In this document: one piece after another, positions 1-9,341 of the stretch | Numbering within the stretch: position 1 is the first letter of the stretch | Layout: the number at the start of each line of letters is the position of its first letter | Assembly: GCF_010672525.1 (NCBI RefSeq) | Contig: NZ_JAAHGH010000003.1 | Span: 62,001 to 126,000 of the forward strand | Direction of reading: 5' to 3' | Origin: Okeania sp. SIO2B3 | Lineage (GTDB): Bacteria > Cyanobacteriota > Cyanobacteriia > Cyanobacteriales > Microcoleaceae | Length of the DNA: 64,000 nucleotides | Translations under genes and position numbers: made by a program | The notes under the pieces: generated by a model | Database searches by the model: none | What the model was told of the DNA's origin: nothing | What the model saw: only the letters and a program-made list of their open reading frames with translations

Positions 1-568
1 TCATTTTCTGATGATGCAATCAATTATATATATATGGATATAAATTTAACTTTTTTACCACATATTCTAGTGGTAAAATATTCCACATAATCATTGTTAT
101 TACTGTGGCGATCGCTCCTACGAGAATACCAAAATTTGACATTAAGATTGCATTTAAAATGTATTTATCCCTACGGTAAATTCAAACATCAAAGTACATT
201 AGACATCTCCAAAAAATCAATAAATTGTGATTTTATAATAAAAAATCTTACTTTGGTCTAGAAATTATGGGCACTATATTAGAACATATTCACAGTCATC
301 ATCAAGAACCAAAAAGTTTCTGAGGAATCAAATATGAACAACTAGAAAAACTCTTAAAACAAGCAATAAAACTACAGGAAGAACGGCATAAATTAGCATC
401 AACAAAAAAAGTAAGGATTATTGCATCTGGTGGTGGTAGACCACCCAAATTATCACCATCAGAGCAAATCATTTTAACCTTAACTTATTTAAGACATTTG
501 ACGAAATTTCAACTACGTTTGAATTCAATTTGGAGTAAGTGAAACTACTGCCAATGATATTTTTAATT

Positions 569-807
569 AGGGCTTGCTGATTAAATATCAAAGCACTGAC
601 AGATATTGGTTTGCTGCCTTTTTAGGCCTTGAAAAAGTGCGCCTGTTTTCGGTCTAAAAAGCTCATGCATGCTAGTATTTTGGGATGATTATGGCAGAAA
701 AATCTTAGGACAAATATACCCGACTACTTCCTCTATAATTTCCATTTCTCCTGTCTCCTGTCTCCTGTCTCCTACACCTACCACTCATACTTTATTCAGC
801 AAACCCT
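569..807. repeat. MITE-A copy 1 (239 bp)
   Basis: Begins AGGGCTTGCTGATTAA and ends TTCAGCAAACCCT, so the ends are imperfect inverted repeats. It is flanked by AATT at 565-568 and 808-811. The interior has the family's CTCCTGTCTCC tract and the tract matching the consensus TGGGA..ATTATGGCAGAAAAATC. It shares the right AATT with the next copy. Confidence 0.8.
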
Positions 808-811
808 AATT

Positions 812-1519
812 AGGGTTTGCGCTCAAAAGTCTTTTTAAGGAGTAAGGGACTCACCCGCGGGCCCCTCCCAGGAGGCAGGGTCAATTTATTGTCACCCTTA
901 GAAAAAGGGAGTGGAGGAGTGGGGGAGTGGGGTCAATTTATTGTCACCCTTAGAAAAATTGTATCCTTTGAAATTTCGTACATCTTGCTAGAATTAGTTA
1001 ACCAAAAATATAGATTTGTAAATATTCTCGCTACGACAAAAAATTAGCCCTGCTCCCAGGAGGGGAAAAGGAGGACTCACTCCTAACCCCTCCCAGGAGG
1101 GAAAAAGGGGAGTAGAGAGTAATTAGGAGAAACGAGGAATTATAGAGGAGATAGTCGGATATATTTGTCAGAGTGATTTTTTTGCTATCCCCCCTGCCTT
1201 TTATACCAAGCGTGATAAATGTTTGTTAAAAATGGTAGGGACGTTGCATAGTCCGTACGAAAGAAGGAAGAGGAAAGAAGGAAGAAGGGATAAATATTGA
1301 AAAAAAGGGAAAAACAATATAAATAACTATCTAAAATGAACTGGAATAGCTATTTTTAAGCATATTCGAGCAAGGTCCACCTTTTTGTAGCATTCTTTTT
1401 TCAAATTGGTATTATACTAACTTGTTGAGCAAAATCAACTGAAAACCAGGCACTTTTTTCGTTCTAAAAAGGCTAAAACCCTTATATGTCAATGCTTTTA
1501 GATTTAATCAGCAAGCCCT
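812..1519. repeat. MITE-A copy 2, enlarged (708 bp)
   Basis: Starts AGGGTTTGCGCTCAAAAG and ends TTTAATCAGCAAGCCCT with AATT on both sides. It is about three times the usual family length. The extra interior includes a duplicated GGGTCAATTTATTGTCAC tract, also seen near 33127 and 33186, and a partial copy of the 28-bp palindrome near 1237. The 76-aa ORF of the track inside it is repeat sequence, not a gene. Confidence 0.7.
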
Positions 1520-1821
1520 AATTACTGGTGGACAATAATTGGGTAATTATTACCACTGAGTCTGTTAGAACAGGTAAAAAAACTCAGGCGACAAGAAATT
1601 GTTAAGTAAATTTTAACAGAGTACGAGTTAATTATAGATAGGTATAAACAGGCCATAGAAAGACCTAAAAAATATGAAAAACAAAAAGAATATTACTCAG
1701 AAAGAAAAAAAGTCATACTAGAAAAAGTCAGGTAATTGTGTTGCCTTCAGGTCAAGATATTGTTTATGTAGAATACCGCTTTTTTTTCTCCATGAATGTA
1801 GAGGCTTTATACCTTAATTTT

Positions 1822-1945
1822 TTGTTCAACAATTAATAATTAACAATTACCTATCCTTGAAAAGAAGAGGATTGACTAATTATAAAAATTTTTCTTTATT
1901 ATCCCCTTAAAAGGGTCGGCTTTAAACCACAATTTTTCGGTCAAA
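1822..1945 (-). repeat. Repeat-B copy in the 1761-2285 intergenic stretch
   Basis: A roughly 120-130 bp dispersed repeat: ACCGAAAAATTGTGGTTTAAAG, then a CCCCTTTTAAGGGG hairpin, then AGTCAATCCTCTT, then AATTATTAATTATT. This copy lies in reverse orientation (AACAATTAATAATTAACAATTACC...GGTTTAAAGCC complement). Apart from it I see nothing coding in 1761-2285. Confidence 0.7.
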
Positions 1946-2285
1946 ATGAATGAAGATCAATTCAGTAAAGTATTTTTCCTACTTTGGCCTTCTGAAATTG
2001 CTATAAATAGATGTAAAATTCATTAATATCCATCCAGCGAGCTAGAGAAATTTATAAAAAATCTTAGATTAGCACAGTGAATAATCTGATAGTTAAAGAA
2101 ACATTTGCCCCTTTAGCTAAAGAAGTTAGAATTTTTTTGCTCTATTTATAGCAATTACCAAAAATCATACTACAAAAAAGAAATTGGAAATTTATACCTC
2201 AAAGGAGAATACTCAATTCTATTGCTTCCCTATTTCTATCATTGTTTACCTTCTTATTATTTCCTATTTCTTGAAATTTATTTGA

Positions 2286-3071
2286 TTATTTTTGCTTTCT
2301 TTTCCTGTCAATATAAGGAGGTAAAAATTTGGTTTCCTCCTCCTCATAAATAGTATATTGCCAAGGAACATTAATATCATGAGTTGTACTTTTACCATTG
2401 TAAGAAGATCGACGTTGGGGTTGAGCTAATAAAATAATCATTCCGATTAAAATAATGCCACCACCAAGAAGTAAAATAGCTAAGACAATTCCTCCAATAA
2501 ACCACAATATGCCTTTTTCTAAATAATTCGCAGAACTATTTGAAGAGCTTCTGCTATAATTATCCATCCCCTGCTGTAGACTCAAGCCAGAAATCAAACG
2601 TTCTTGTTGCTGGACTTGAATCAACAGTCGGTCATTTTGTAGTCTCAGTTGATCTTGTTGTAGTTTGAGTTGTTGTGTCTCTGCCCATTGTTGTTCTAAC
2701 TGAGTTTTCAACTGTCGCATATCAAGTAATTGCTGCTGTAGTTGAGTTTTCAGTTGCTCATAAGCTGAACGTTGTTGTTCTGATTGATTTTTAATTTGTT
2801 GTTCCAACTTATAGTCCTTAAAGTCCGGAACTGAAGGGACTGAAATTGGTGGCGGTGGTAATGGTAGTGGCTGAGGAGAGACGGTTACTAAAGGAGAAGG
2901 ATCTACTTTTGGAGAAGGGGAAAATGCGATTGAGGGAGAGGGAGATGGTTTTGGCGCTTCCGTCCGATAATCAGGAGAAGACTTGCCAAATACAATCCAA
3001 CCCATGAGCAAGAGGACAATCAATATCCCCGTCAGAATACATCCTCCTATAAACGCTGCAGTCTGATTCAT
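2286..3071 (-). CDS. Hypothetical two-TM protein with Pro/Ser and Gln-rich coiled-coil regions
   Basis: Product of 261 aa, not recognised as a named family. Residues about 5-28 form a hydrophobic segment, probably a signal anchor. Residues 35-85 are a Pro/Ser-rich linker with PSPSPSIAFSPSP. Residues 90-165 are a Gln/Leu-rich heptad stretch (QLKTQLEQQWAETQQLKLQQ), a clear coiled coil. A very hydrophobic Gly/Ile/Leu segment follows at about 188-218, then a short polar tail rich in charged residues. The layout suggests a membrane-anchored protein whose coiled coil lies on one side of the membrane between the two anchors. It stands alone; the start ATG has only a weak ribosome-binding site. No function can be assigned. 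Confidence 0.7.
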   Translation of the reverse strand: MNQTAAFIGGCILTGILIVLLLMGWIVFGKSSPDYRTEAPKPSPSPSIAFSPSPKVDPSPLVTVSPQPLPLPPPPISVPSVPDFKDYKLEQQIKNQSEQQRSAYEQLKTQLQQQLLDMRQLKTQLEQQWAETQQLKLQQDQLRLQNDRLLIQVQQQERLISGLSLQQGMDNYSRSSSNSSANYLEKGILWFIGGIVLAILLLGGGIILIGMIILLAQPQRRSSYNGKSTTHDINVPWQYTIYEEEETKFLPPYIDRKRKQK

Positions 3072-3324
3072 TATTTAATTTCACTTTATGGTTAAACCAG
3101 GACTATTTGACAAATCATATAGAGTATCTATTCCCTAATGCCGATTAATATCATAACCAAGCTTATGCAACAAACATCAAAAACATCACTACTGTCTTAC
3201 ATCAAGTCATTTTGTTTCAAATGTTTAACCTTCTGTTAAGAGTAGGATCTTTTGGGCATACTGCACTACTTTCTAGAAAAATTAATATAGAAATAAGGAA
3301 GTTAGAAGAAAAAATGCAAGGATG

Positions 3325-3537
3325 CTAGGAAATCTCAGGGTTATAGTAATCTTCAGATTTGACCTTTCCAACTTCATCTAGATCTTGATTTATACAACCT
3401 TGTTTTTGAGCATATTGACAAACACGAGCCCATAACTTTGCTTTAGTACCAGGTGGTCCAGAAGAAAACAACACTCGATCTCCACCTACTATTTTAACTA
3501 GACAGACTGGGCAAATTTCTTGCTGATTTTCTGACAT
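3325..3537 (-). CDS. Small Cys-containing conserved-type protein
   Basis: Product of 70 aa beginning MSENQQEICPVCLVKIVGGDRVLFSSGPPGTKAKL. A CPVC knuckle near residues 9-12 and two further cysteines (CQYAQKQGC) could bind a metal such as zinc; this is inference from spacing. The soluble, compact composition and the clean ATG start argue for a real gene. It lies between the coiled-coil protein and an 800-bp non-coding gap and points the same way as its downstream neighbour, 253 bp away. I recall similar short cyanobacterial hypothetical proteins but no named function. Confidence 0.65.
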   Translation of the reverse strand: MSENQQEICPVCLVKIVGGDRVLFSSGPPGTKAKLWARVCQYAQKQGCINQDLDEVGKVKSEDYYNPEIS

Positions 3538-4339
3538 TGTTAATTATTTACTGTTTAATCATAAATTGACTTATAAGTATATAACGCTTTTTATTCAATT
3601 TGGCAAATCTCATATCTAGTAGATGTAATATTTTAGGAGGAAGGCACATTGAGATTTTTCTGGAAAATCTCAAATTTCAAGTTATTCATTAAGTTGTTTA
3701 TTGGTATATAGAATTTACATTTGAAATGTGAATAGAGAATTAAATCTTTAAATAAAACAACTATAAATAAATCAAATTACTTTAAAATATTTATGTTCTC
3801 AACAATTCAAAAATAAAGTCATACTAAATCCTGTTGATCTGGGAGCTTTATTGCTAATGAGAAGGTAGGATTTAATAGACTTATGCCAGTTCCCATGCAT
3901 TAATGTTATACTTAGGTAATGCTTCAGTTATTAAGTAATCAACACAGGTAGAATAACCTTTTTGCTAATTTAAGCCAAGTTAATGTTAATTATTTTTATG
4001 TATGGGCGTTAACGATAGTTATGCGAAGCTAACGGCCGTTTGCTAAGGTAGAACTGCCGCTTTACATGTCGCGGAGCGTTAACGGAGTTGTGCGCTAGCA
4101 AAAGCCCCTACTCCTGTAGGGATGTTGCATGCAACGTCCCTACCTACTCCTCTACTACCCAGCTCGATAAAATGTAGAAAAGTTTTTGAGAAATGGTATT
4201 GTAGAAGGCCGACCAGTACCTTTTTATCAACATATCTTTTGATCAACATATTTGGTATAAAAAACAAAAAAAATTACCCTTTTTTCCTGATTTTGCCTAT
4301 GTATTCTATACAAGCATTCTAATAATTTGCATAACATAT
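3538..4339. other. Non-coding stretch with short palindromes
   Basis: No supported gene. It holds a GCGTTAACG/GAAGCTAACGG type short repeat near 4000-4090 and one 28-bp palindrome (next entry). The two overlapping track ORFs at 4079-4322 run across this palindrome and are rejected. Confidence 0.6.
4116..4143. repeat. 28-bp near-perfect palindrome
   Basis: GTAGGGATGTTGCATGCAAC followed by GTCCCTAC folds on itself around TGCA. Other copies: 19658-19685 and 21734-21761, and a partial one near 1237. The 21.7-kb copy carries compensating changes in both arms (AGGTT/AACCT). Confidence 0.75.
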
Positions 4340-5353
4340 ATGAATTACATAAATAAAATCAATCATTTACTTAAACCATCTGTTAATCGCACTAATTTAG
4401 TTATCGATCTATTTGCTGGATGCGGTGGTTTATCTCTCGGTTTTGAAGCCCAGGGATTTCAAACTTATGGTTTTGAAATGGATGCTGATTGTTGTGCAAC
4501 TTATAATCAAAATTTAAAAGATAATTGCGCTCAAATTACCCTAAATTCAGAAACAGAATTACCTCCTGGAAATGTAATAATTGGCGGTCCTCCCTGTCAA
4601 CCTTTTAGTGTTGGAGGAAAGCAAAAAGGTTTGAAAGATTCGCGAGATGGTTTTCCTATTTTTATTAATGCAGTGGCAAGATTGAAGCCGGAAATTTGGT
4701 TATTTGAAAATGTAAGAGGATTACTTTATCGTAATAAATGGTATTTGGATGAAATTACTCAAGCACTTCAATCTTTGGGTTATATTATTGAGGTTAAATT
4801 GTTAAATGCTGTTGATTTTGGCGTGCCTCAAAATCGTCAACGAGTGATAGTTATTGGGCATAAAGGTGAGTTTAAATTTCCTCAAGTTTTAGACAAAAAA
4901 GTAACTGTTGGAGAAGCATTAGGAGAAATGGCATTCCACGCGCCTCCAGAGTCAAAATTTCTCACTCCAAATATGGATAAATATGTGGCAAAGTATGAAA
5001 AAGCTTCTAGTTGTAAACAACCTCGCGACTTATATTTAGATAAACCTGCTAGAACTTTAACTTGTCGAAATATTTCTGCTCCTACTGGTGATATGCACCG
5101 GATAAAATTGCCGGATGGGAGAAGAAGACGTTTGTTATTAAGGGAGGCAGCAAGATTACAAAGTTTTCCTGACTGGTTTGAATTTTTAGGAAAAGAAACC
5201 AGTTGTTTTAATCAGATTGGAAATGCAGTTCCTCCTTTATTTGCTTTTTATTTGGCAGGAAGTATTAGGAGTTATTTAGAATCTGGGAAAAGATTCTCAC
5301 CAGAGGAAATTTCACAAAAAATTATTCCTGTACAATTATCATTACCTTTTTAA
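4340..5353 (+). CDS. DNA (cytosine-5) methyltransferase, type II
   Basis: Methylates cytosine C5 in a restriction site using S-adenosylmethionine. The 337-aa length is usual for type II m5C enzymes. Motif I is DLFAGCGGLSLGF (residues 23-35), motif IV GGPPCQPFS with catalytic Cys86, motif VI ENV (123-125), motif VIII QNRQRV (164-169), and motif X GNAVPP (294-299). The target-recognition region falls between VIII and IX (about 175-260) and is short. The gene is followed, after 228 bp, by a BsuBI/PstI-like endonuclease on the same strand, so this is the protective partner of a restriction-modification pair. All catalytic motifs are intact, so it should be active. The specificity is inferred from the partner, not read from this gene. 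Confidence 0.95.
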   Translation: MNYINKINHLLKPSVNRTNLVIDLFAGCGGLSLGFEAQGFQTYGFEMDADCCATYNQNLKDNCAQITLNSETELPPGNVIIGGPPCQPFSVGGKQKGLKDSRDGFPIFINAVARLKPEIWLFENVRGLLYRNKWYLDEITQALQSLGYIIEVKLLNAVDFGVPQNRQRVIVIGHKGEFKFPQVLDKKVTVGEALGEMAFHAPPESKFLTPNMDKYVAKYEKASSCKQPRDLYLDKPARTLTCRNISAPTGDMHRIKLPDGRRRRLLLREAARLQSFPDWFEFLGKETSCFNQIGNAVPPLFAFYLAGSIRSYLESGKRFSPEEISQKIIPVQLSLPF

Positions 5354-5354
5354 G

Positions 5355-5581
5355 CATTCAGCCGTCAGCTATCAGCTATCAGCTATCAGCTTCATTAGCT
5401 TAAATTGTATGGGTTAAAAACTAAAAACAAGTCTTTCTTGTGCTTCAATTTATGAGTGGAAAATGTAGTATAAGTTAAACGAGTTTTTACTTCATTCATT
5501 AAAAAGCTGTTTGCGTAGCATTCCGTAGGAAAAGCTGACTGCTAATAGCTTAATGCTTACTTACCTTTTTAAGAGATAAAA
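5355..5581. repeat. Short tandem AGCTATC repeats and a palindromic SDR between R-M genes
   Basis: Holds CAGCTATCAGCTATCAGC at 5368-5390 and a GTTTGCGTAGCATTCCGTAGGAAA element at about 5509-5532. The latter is one of about ten dispersed copies (see findings). The endonuclease start follows at 5582; GAGATAAAA just upstream could serve as a weak ribosome-binding site. Confidence 0.6.
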
Positions 5582-6598
5582 ATGCCTCAAATTCCCCAAT
5601 ATCTTACTAAGTCAGATAAGTCTAAACAATTTCAAAAGTTAATCAATGAAGCTTTATATATTATTAGTAAGTTTGGTGTACCTCTTGAGGGGATGACTCA
5701 AAGACGATTGGAAAGAATGGCAATGGCTTTTTTAGCTGTAGCCAACGTTAAGAAAACTAACGAATGGGGAAAAATTGATAATTCTCATGCTTTAAGAACT
5801 AGGGAAATTATTAGGTACTGGAATAATTATTTTAATGAACAAATATCTGAAAGTTCTTATGACGATATTCGCCGGAAAGATTTAAAATTAATTGTTCTTG
5901 CAGGAATTATTATTCCTAGTGCTGCTAATCCAAATTCAGCTAGAAATGATGGTACAAGGTCTTTTGCTTTAAATCCTAATTTTGCAAATTTAATTAAAAA
6001 TTTTGGTTCAGATAATTGGGAAGAAGAAGTAGAGATTTTTTTAGTAGATCGAGTCACTTTAGAACAACAACTTTCTAGTCAACGAGAAATAAGTTTAATT
6101 CCTGTTAATTTTCCTTCTGGTAAAGTCTTAAATTTTAGTCCTGGCAGACATAATGAATTACAGAAAGCAATTATTGAAAGGTTTTTACCTAGATATGGTT
6201 ATGGTGCAGAAATTTTATATGTCGGCGATACAGCTAAGAAGTTTTTACATTTAGAAAAAAACAAGCTGAAAGAACTAAACTTTTTTGAATTATCTGATGG
6301 AGAATTACCCGACATAGTAGCTTATTCAGAACAGAAAAATTGGCTTTATTTGATAGAAGCTGTTCATAGTTCGGGCGTAATTTCTAATGTACGTTTATTA
6401 GAATTGAAAAAATTGACAGAAAAATGTAAGGCTGACATAATTTTTGTCACAGCTTTTCTAGACAATAATACTTTTCGCAAGTTTGCTGCCGATATTGCTT
6501 GGGAAACAGAAGTTTGGATTGCTGATGCACCAGACCATATAATTCATTTTGATGGTGAAAAATTTTTAGGTCCTTATTCTCAAATAACTAATACTTGA
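5582..6598 (+). CDS. BsuBI/PstI-family type II restriction endonuclease
   Basis: Predicted to cut double-stranded DNA at the site protected by the upstream methylase. It has 338 aa, typical for the family. The N-terminal half (1-170) is the helical BsuBI_PstI N-terminal region with QRRLERMAMAFLA. The C-terminal catalytic half has YVGDTAKK (213-220), the PD of a PD-(D/E)XK core in LPDIV (242-246), and LIEAVHSSG (257-265), which are the signatures I recognise for this family. Members of known specificity recognise CTGCAG, so that is the predicted site. Classical PstI/BsuBI partners are adenine methylases, whereas here the partner is a cytosine-5 enzyme. I recall a PstI-isoschizomer system from Arthrospira (AplI) as a related cyanobacterial case; its methylase type should be checked. 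Confidence 0.9.
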   Translation: MPQIPQYLTKSDKSKQFQKLINEALYIISKFGVPLEGMTQRRLERMAMAFLAVANVKKTNEWGKIDNSHALRTREIIRYWNNYFNEQISESSYDDIRRKDLKLIVLAGIIIPSAANPNSARNDGTRSFALNPNFANLIKNFGSDNWEEEVEIFLVDRVTLEQQLSSQREISLIPVNFPSGKVLNFSPGRHNELQKAIIERFLPRYGYGAEILYVGDTAKKFLHLEKNKLKELNFFELSDGELPDIVAYSEQKNWLYLIEAVHSSGVISNVRLLELKKLTEKCKADIIFVTAFLDNNTFRKFAADIAWETEVWIADAPDHIIHFDGEKFLGPYSQITNT

Positions 6599-6607
6599 AA
6601 GACAATT

Positions 6608-6793
6608 ATGAATGAAATTAACTGGCAATTATTCTGGATATTAATGATTTTGCATTGTGTTATTGGTACTGCTGCTGCTTTTGTGGCAAAAAGTAGAGGT
6701 AGGAATTTTAATATTTGGCTAGGTTGGGGTCTATTGGGAGGTACTATTGCTTTGGTAACTGCATTTTTGATGCCAGATAAAAATTTAGATTAA
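6608..6793 (+). CDS. Small two-helix membrane protein
   Basis: Product of 61 aa starting 9 bp after the endonuclease stop, so it is probably co-transcribed. Two hydrophobic helices (residues about 8-26 and 36-56) are separated by the basic turn KSRGRNF. The second helix carries a GLLGG motif. The compact form resembles many small cyanobacterial inner-membrane proteins of unknown role. Nothing ties it functionally to restriction-modification apart from position. Confidence 0.6.
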   Translation: MNEINWQLFWILMILHCVIGTAAAFVAKSRGRNFNIWLGWGLLGGTIALVTAFLMPDKNLD

Positions 6794-6984
6794 AAAGGAA
6801 ATTAATGACTGGATATTTAAAGTAAATTTATCTAGGATGAGCTTGAGATGAAAGTTGGTAGATATTGCTCTTGGCTTACAGATAAAAATTTGTCTGCTTC
6901 TGAATAATTTTAATTTTTTTGGAGATGTAATGAGTGGGAGAAGTTAGAAAGCAATTTGCTGAAGTGATTATGATATTTAGCTAA

Positions 6985-7195
6985 AAAATTTAGTTGAATA
7001 AAAAATCATGTGCAGGGGCGAACAAACCCTTATAGTTTTTAGCATATCACAATTTTTGTGGAGATGCAACCGAAAATCCTTTGAGGCGCGATTTTTTTAG
7101 AGCTTAAGAGAATGAAAATATTTGTGGTTTTCCACGCTAGGAAGGAGGGATGAAAAGATTTGATGAGGGAAAAACAAGCATATATCTTTACTAAA
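6985..7195 (-). repeat. Inverted copy of the 12.86-13.06 kb repeat unit
   Basis: TTTAGTTGAATAAAAAATCATG through AACAAGCATATATCT matches the reverse complement of about 12855-13056 along its whole length with scattered differences. The two copies face each other across the 145-bp array and uvrA. Confidence 0.8.
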
Positions 7196-7199
7196 GCTT

Positions 7200-9275
7200 A
7201 ACAGGATGACAATTTCCAAAAATATCTACTTACCCCTAAATAGAGTAGATATTCTGGAAAATTATCTGACAAATTTGCGACTATCTATATATGGAAGTGA
7301 AATTTTTACCTGTGATGAAAACTGGTAAAAAGTCGAAGGAAGGTAAGAGGCGATCGCTCCACTTCAGAAAATATCTACTTACTTCTAGATAGAGGAGATA
7401 TCTGGGAAAAATCTCTGACAAATTTTCCACTACCTATATATGGAAGTGAAATTTTCAAGTATCTATATATAGGAGTGAAATTTTTATCTATGAGGAAAAC
7501 TGGCAAAAAGTCGAAGGAAGACAAGAGGCGATCGCTCAACTCCAACAAATATCTACTTACCTCTAGACAGACCAGACATTTGGTCAAATTATCTAACAAA
7601 TTTTCCACTACCTATACCTGGAAGTAAAATTTTCATAGGCTCCGAAAACTGGTAAAAAGTCGAAGGGAGACAAGAGGTGGTCGCTCAACTTCAACAAATA
7701 TCTAGTTACCTCTAGGCAGACCAGACAGTTGGTCAAATTATCTAACAAATTTGCCTACCTGGAAGTGAAATTTTCATCTGCTCCGAAAACTGGTAAAAAG
7801 TCGAAGGGAGACAAGAGGTGATCGCTCAATTTCAGAAAATATCTAGTTACCTCTAGGTAGACCAGATACCTGGGAAACTCTCTGACAAATTTTCCACTAC
7901 CTATATATATAGTGAAATTTTCATCTGCTCCGAAAACTGGTAAAAAGTCGAAGGGAGACAAGAGGCGATCGCTCAATTTCAGAAAATATCTATTTACCTC
8001 TAGGCAGACCAGACATTTGGTCAAATTATCTGACAAATTTGCGATTACTTATATATGGAAGTGAAATTTTCATCGGTAGGGAGACAAGAGGCGATCGCTC
8101 AACTTCAGAAAATATCTGCTTACCTCTATAAACAGCAGATATCTTGGAAAAGTTTCTGACAAATTTGCGACCTATCTAGTATATAGAAGTGAAATTTTCA
8201 CCTGTGAGAAAAACTGGCAAAAAGTGGAGGGAAGGCAAGAGGTAGTTGCTCAACTTCAGAAAATATCTACTTCCCTGTGAAAACAGCAAATATTTGGAAA
8301 AAGTCTCTAGCAAATTTTCCACTACCTATATATAGAAGTGAAATTTTCACCTGTGAGAAAAACGGGTAAAAAGTCGATGGGAAGTAAAAGGCAATCCCTC
8401 GACTTTTGAGAAAAATCTCTGACAAATTTTCAGCTACCTATATATAGAAGTGAAATTTTTATCTAACCTCTAGGTAAAGCAGATATTTGGGAAAATTTTT
8501 TGACAAATTTTCGACTACTTATATAAGAGTGAAATTTCCATTTCTTCAGAAAAATGACAAAAAGTCGAGAGAGAAGTAAGAGGCGATCGTTCGACTTCAG
8601 AAAATATCTACTTTCCTCTAGAGAGAGCAGATATTCTGGAAAAGTCTCTGAGAAATTTTCAGCTACCTAATATATAAGAGTGAAATTTTCAGATCTGAAT
8701 AAAACTGGTAAAAGGTCGAGTAGAGGCAAGAGGCGATCGCTCGACTTCAGAAAATATCTATTTCCCTGTGGAAAGAGCAGATATCTGGGAAAGTTCTCTG
8801 GCAAATTTTCGGCTACCTATATAAGAATAAAATTTTCATATGTGAGGAAAACTGACAGAAAGTCTAAAAGACATAAGAAGCAGTTACTCAATTTCAGAAA
8901 ATATCTACTTATCTCTAGGTAAAGCAAAAATTCTGTGAAAATCTCTGAAAAATTCAGAAAATATCTACTTGCTTCTAGATAGACCAGATATTCTGGAAAA
9001 TTATCTGACAAATTTTCGGCTACCTATATATAAAAGTGAAATTTTCATCTCCTCAGAAAACTGGTAAAAAGTTAAGGGAAATTAAGAGGTGATCGCTCGA
9101 CTTCAGAAAATATCTACTTCCCTGTGGAAAGAGAAAATATCTGGAAAAAGTATCTGAGAAATTTTCGGCTACCTACTTAGTTAAAAGTTATTTATTTTGT
9201 CAACTTTCATCTCCTCAGAAAACTGGTAAAAAGTTGAGGGGAAGTTAAGAGGCGATCGCTCTACTATCGATACTA
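7200..9275. repeat. Tandem array of about 13 degenerate units, roughly 145 bp each
   Basis: Each unit runs approximately: TTCAGAAAATATCTACTT, CCTCTAGGTAGA, CAGATATCTGGAAAA, TCTGACAAATTTTC, GCTACCTATATATA, GTGAAATTTTCATC, AAAACTGGTAAAAAGTCGA, then AAGAGGCGATCGCTC. The TTCAGAAAATATCT anchor recurs near 7362, 7834, 7976, 8102, 8253, 8594, 8746, 8890 and 9100, with related forms at 7540 and 7690. Most units end in a HIP1 octamer. Some are truncated. The track ORFs at 7375, 7755, 8680 and 8817 are read-through of these units; their peptides repeat each other (YFLKLSDRLLSPFDFLPVF), as expected of a repeat, not a gene. Confidence 0.85.
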
Positions 9276-9341
9276 TAGACTCATTTACTTTCCTTCCTTC
9301 TTTCTTCTTCCTTCTTTCTTCTTTCTTTACTTCAGTCAATC

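Larger units (their letters stand above)
267..1760 (+). pseudogene. Decayed DDE transposase, split by two MITEs
   Basis: Translation from ATG 267 gives a transposase-like N-terminal half (coiled start, then GGGRPPKLSPSEQIILTLTYLRHL, an HTH_Tnp_4-like stretch) with one internal stop and a frameshift near 530. The reading resumes at about 1524 with a segment ending in ELIIDRYKQAIERPKKYEKQ and then, after another frameshift, a stretch resembling LPSGQDIVDV. The gap between the halves (569-1519) is exactly two repeat elements. I assign it to the cyanobacterial IS5-like DDE group from the recalled motif pattern; this is a family-level guess. A second scrap of the same gene lies near 21870. It cannot be functional. 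Confidence 0.65.

Noticed and set aside
7375-9011. Track ORFs of 64-93 aa on both strands in the 7-9 kb region
   Set aside because: Their peptides repeat each other with the 145-bp unit and occur in both orientations; they are translated tandem repeats.
7200-9275. CRISPR array
   Set aside because: Units are about 145 bp, degenerate throughout and lack short identical repeats with unique spacers; no cas genes in the window.
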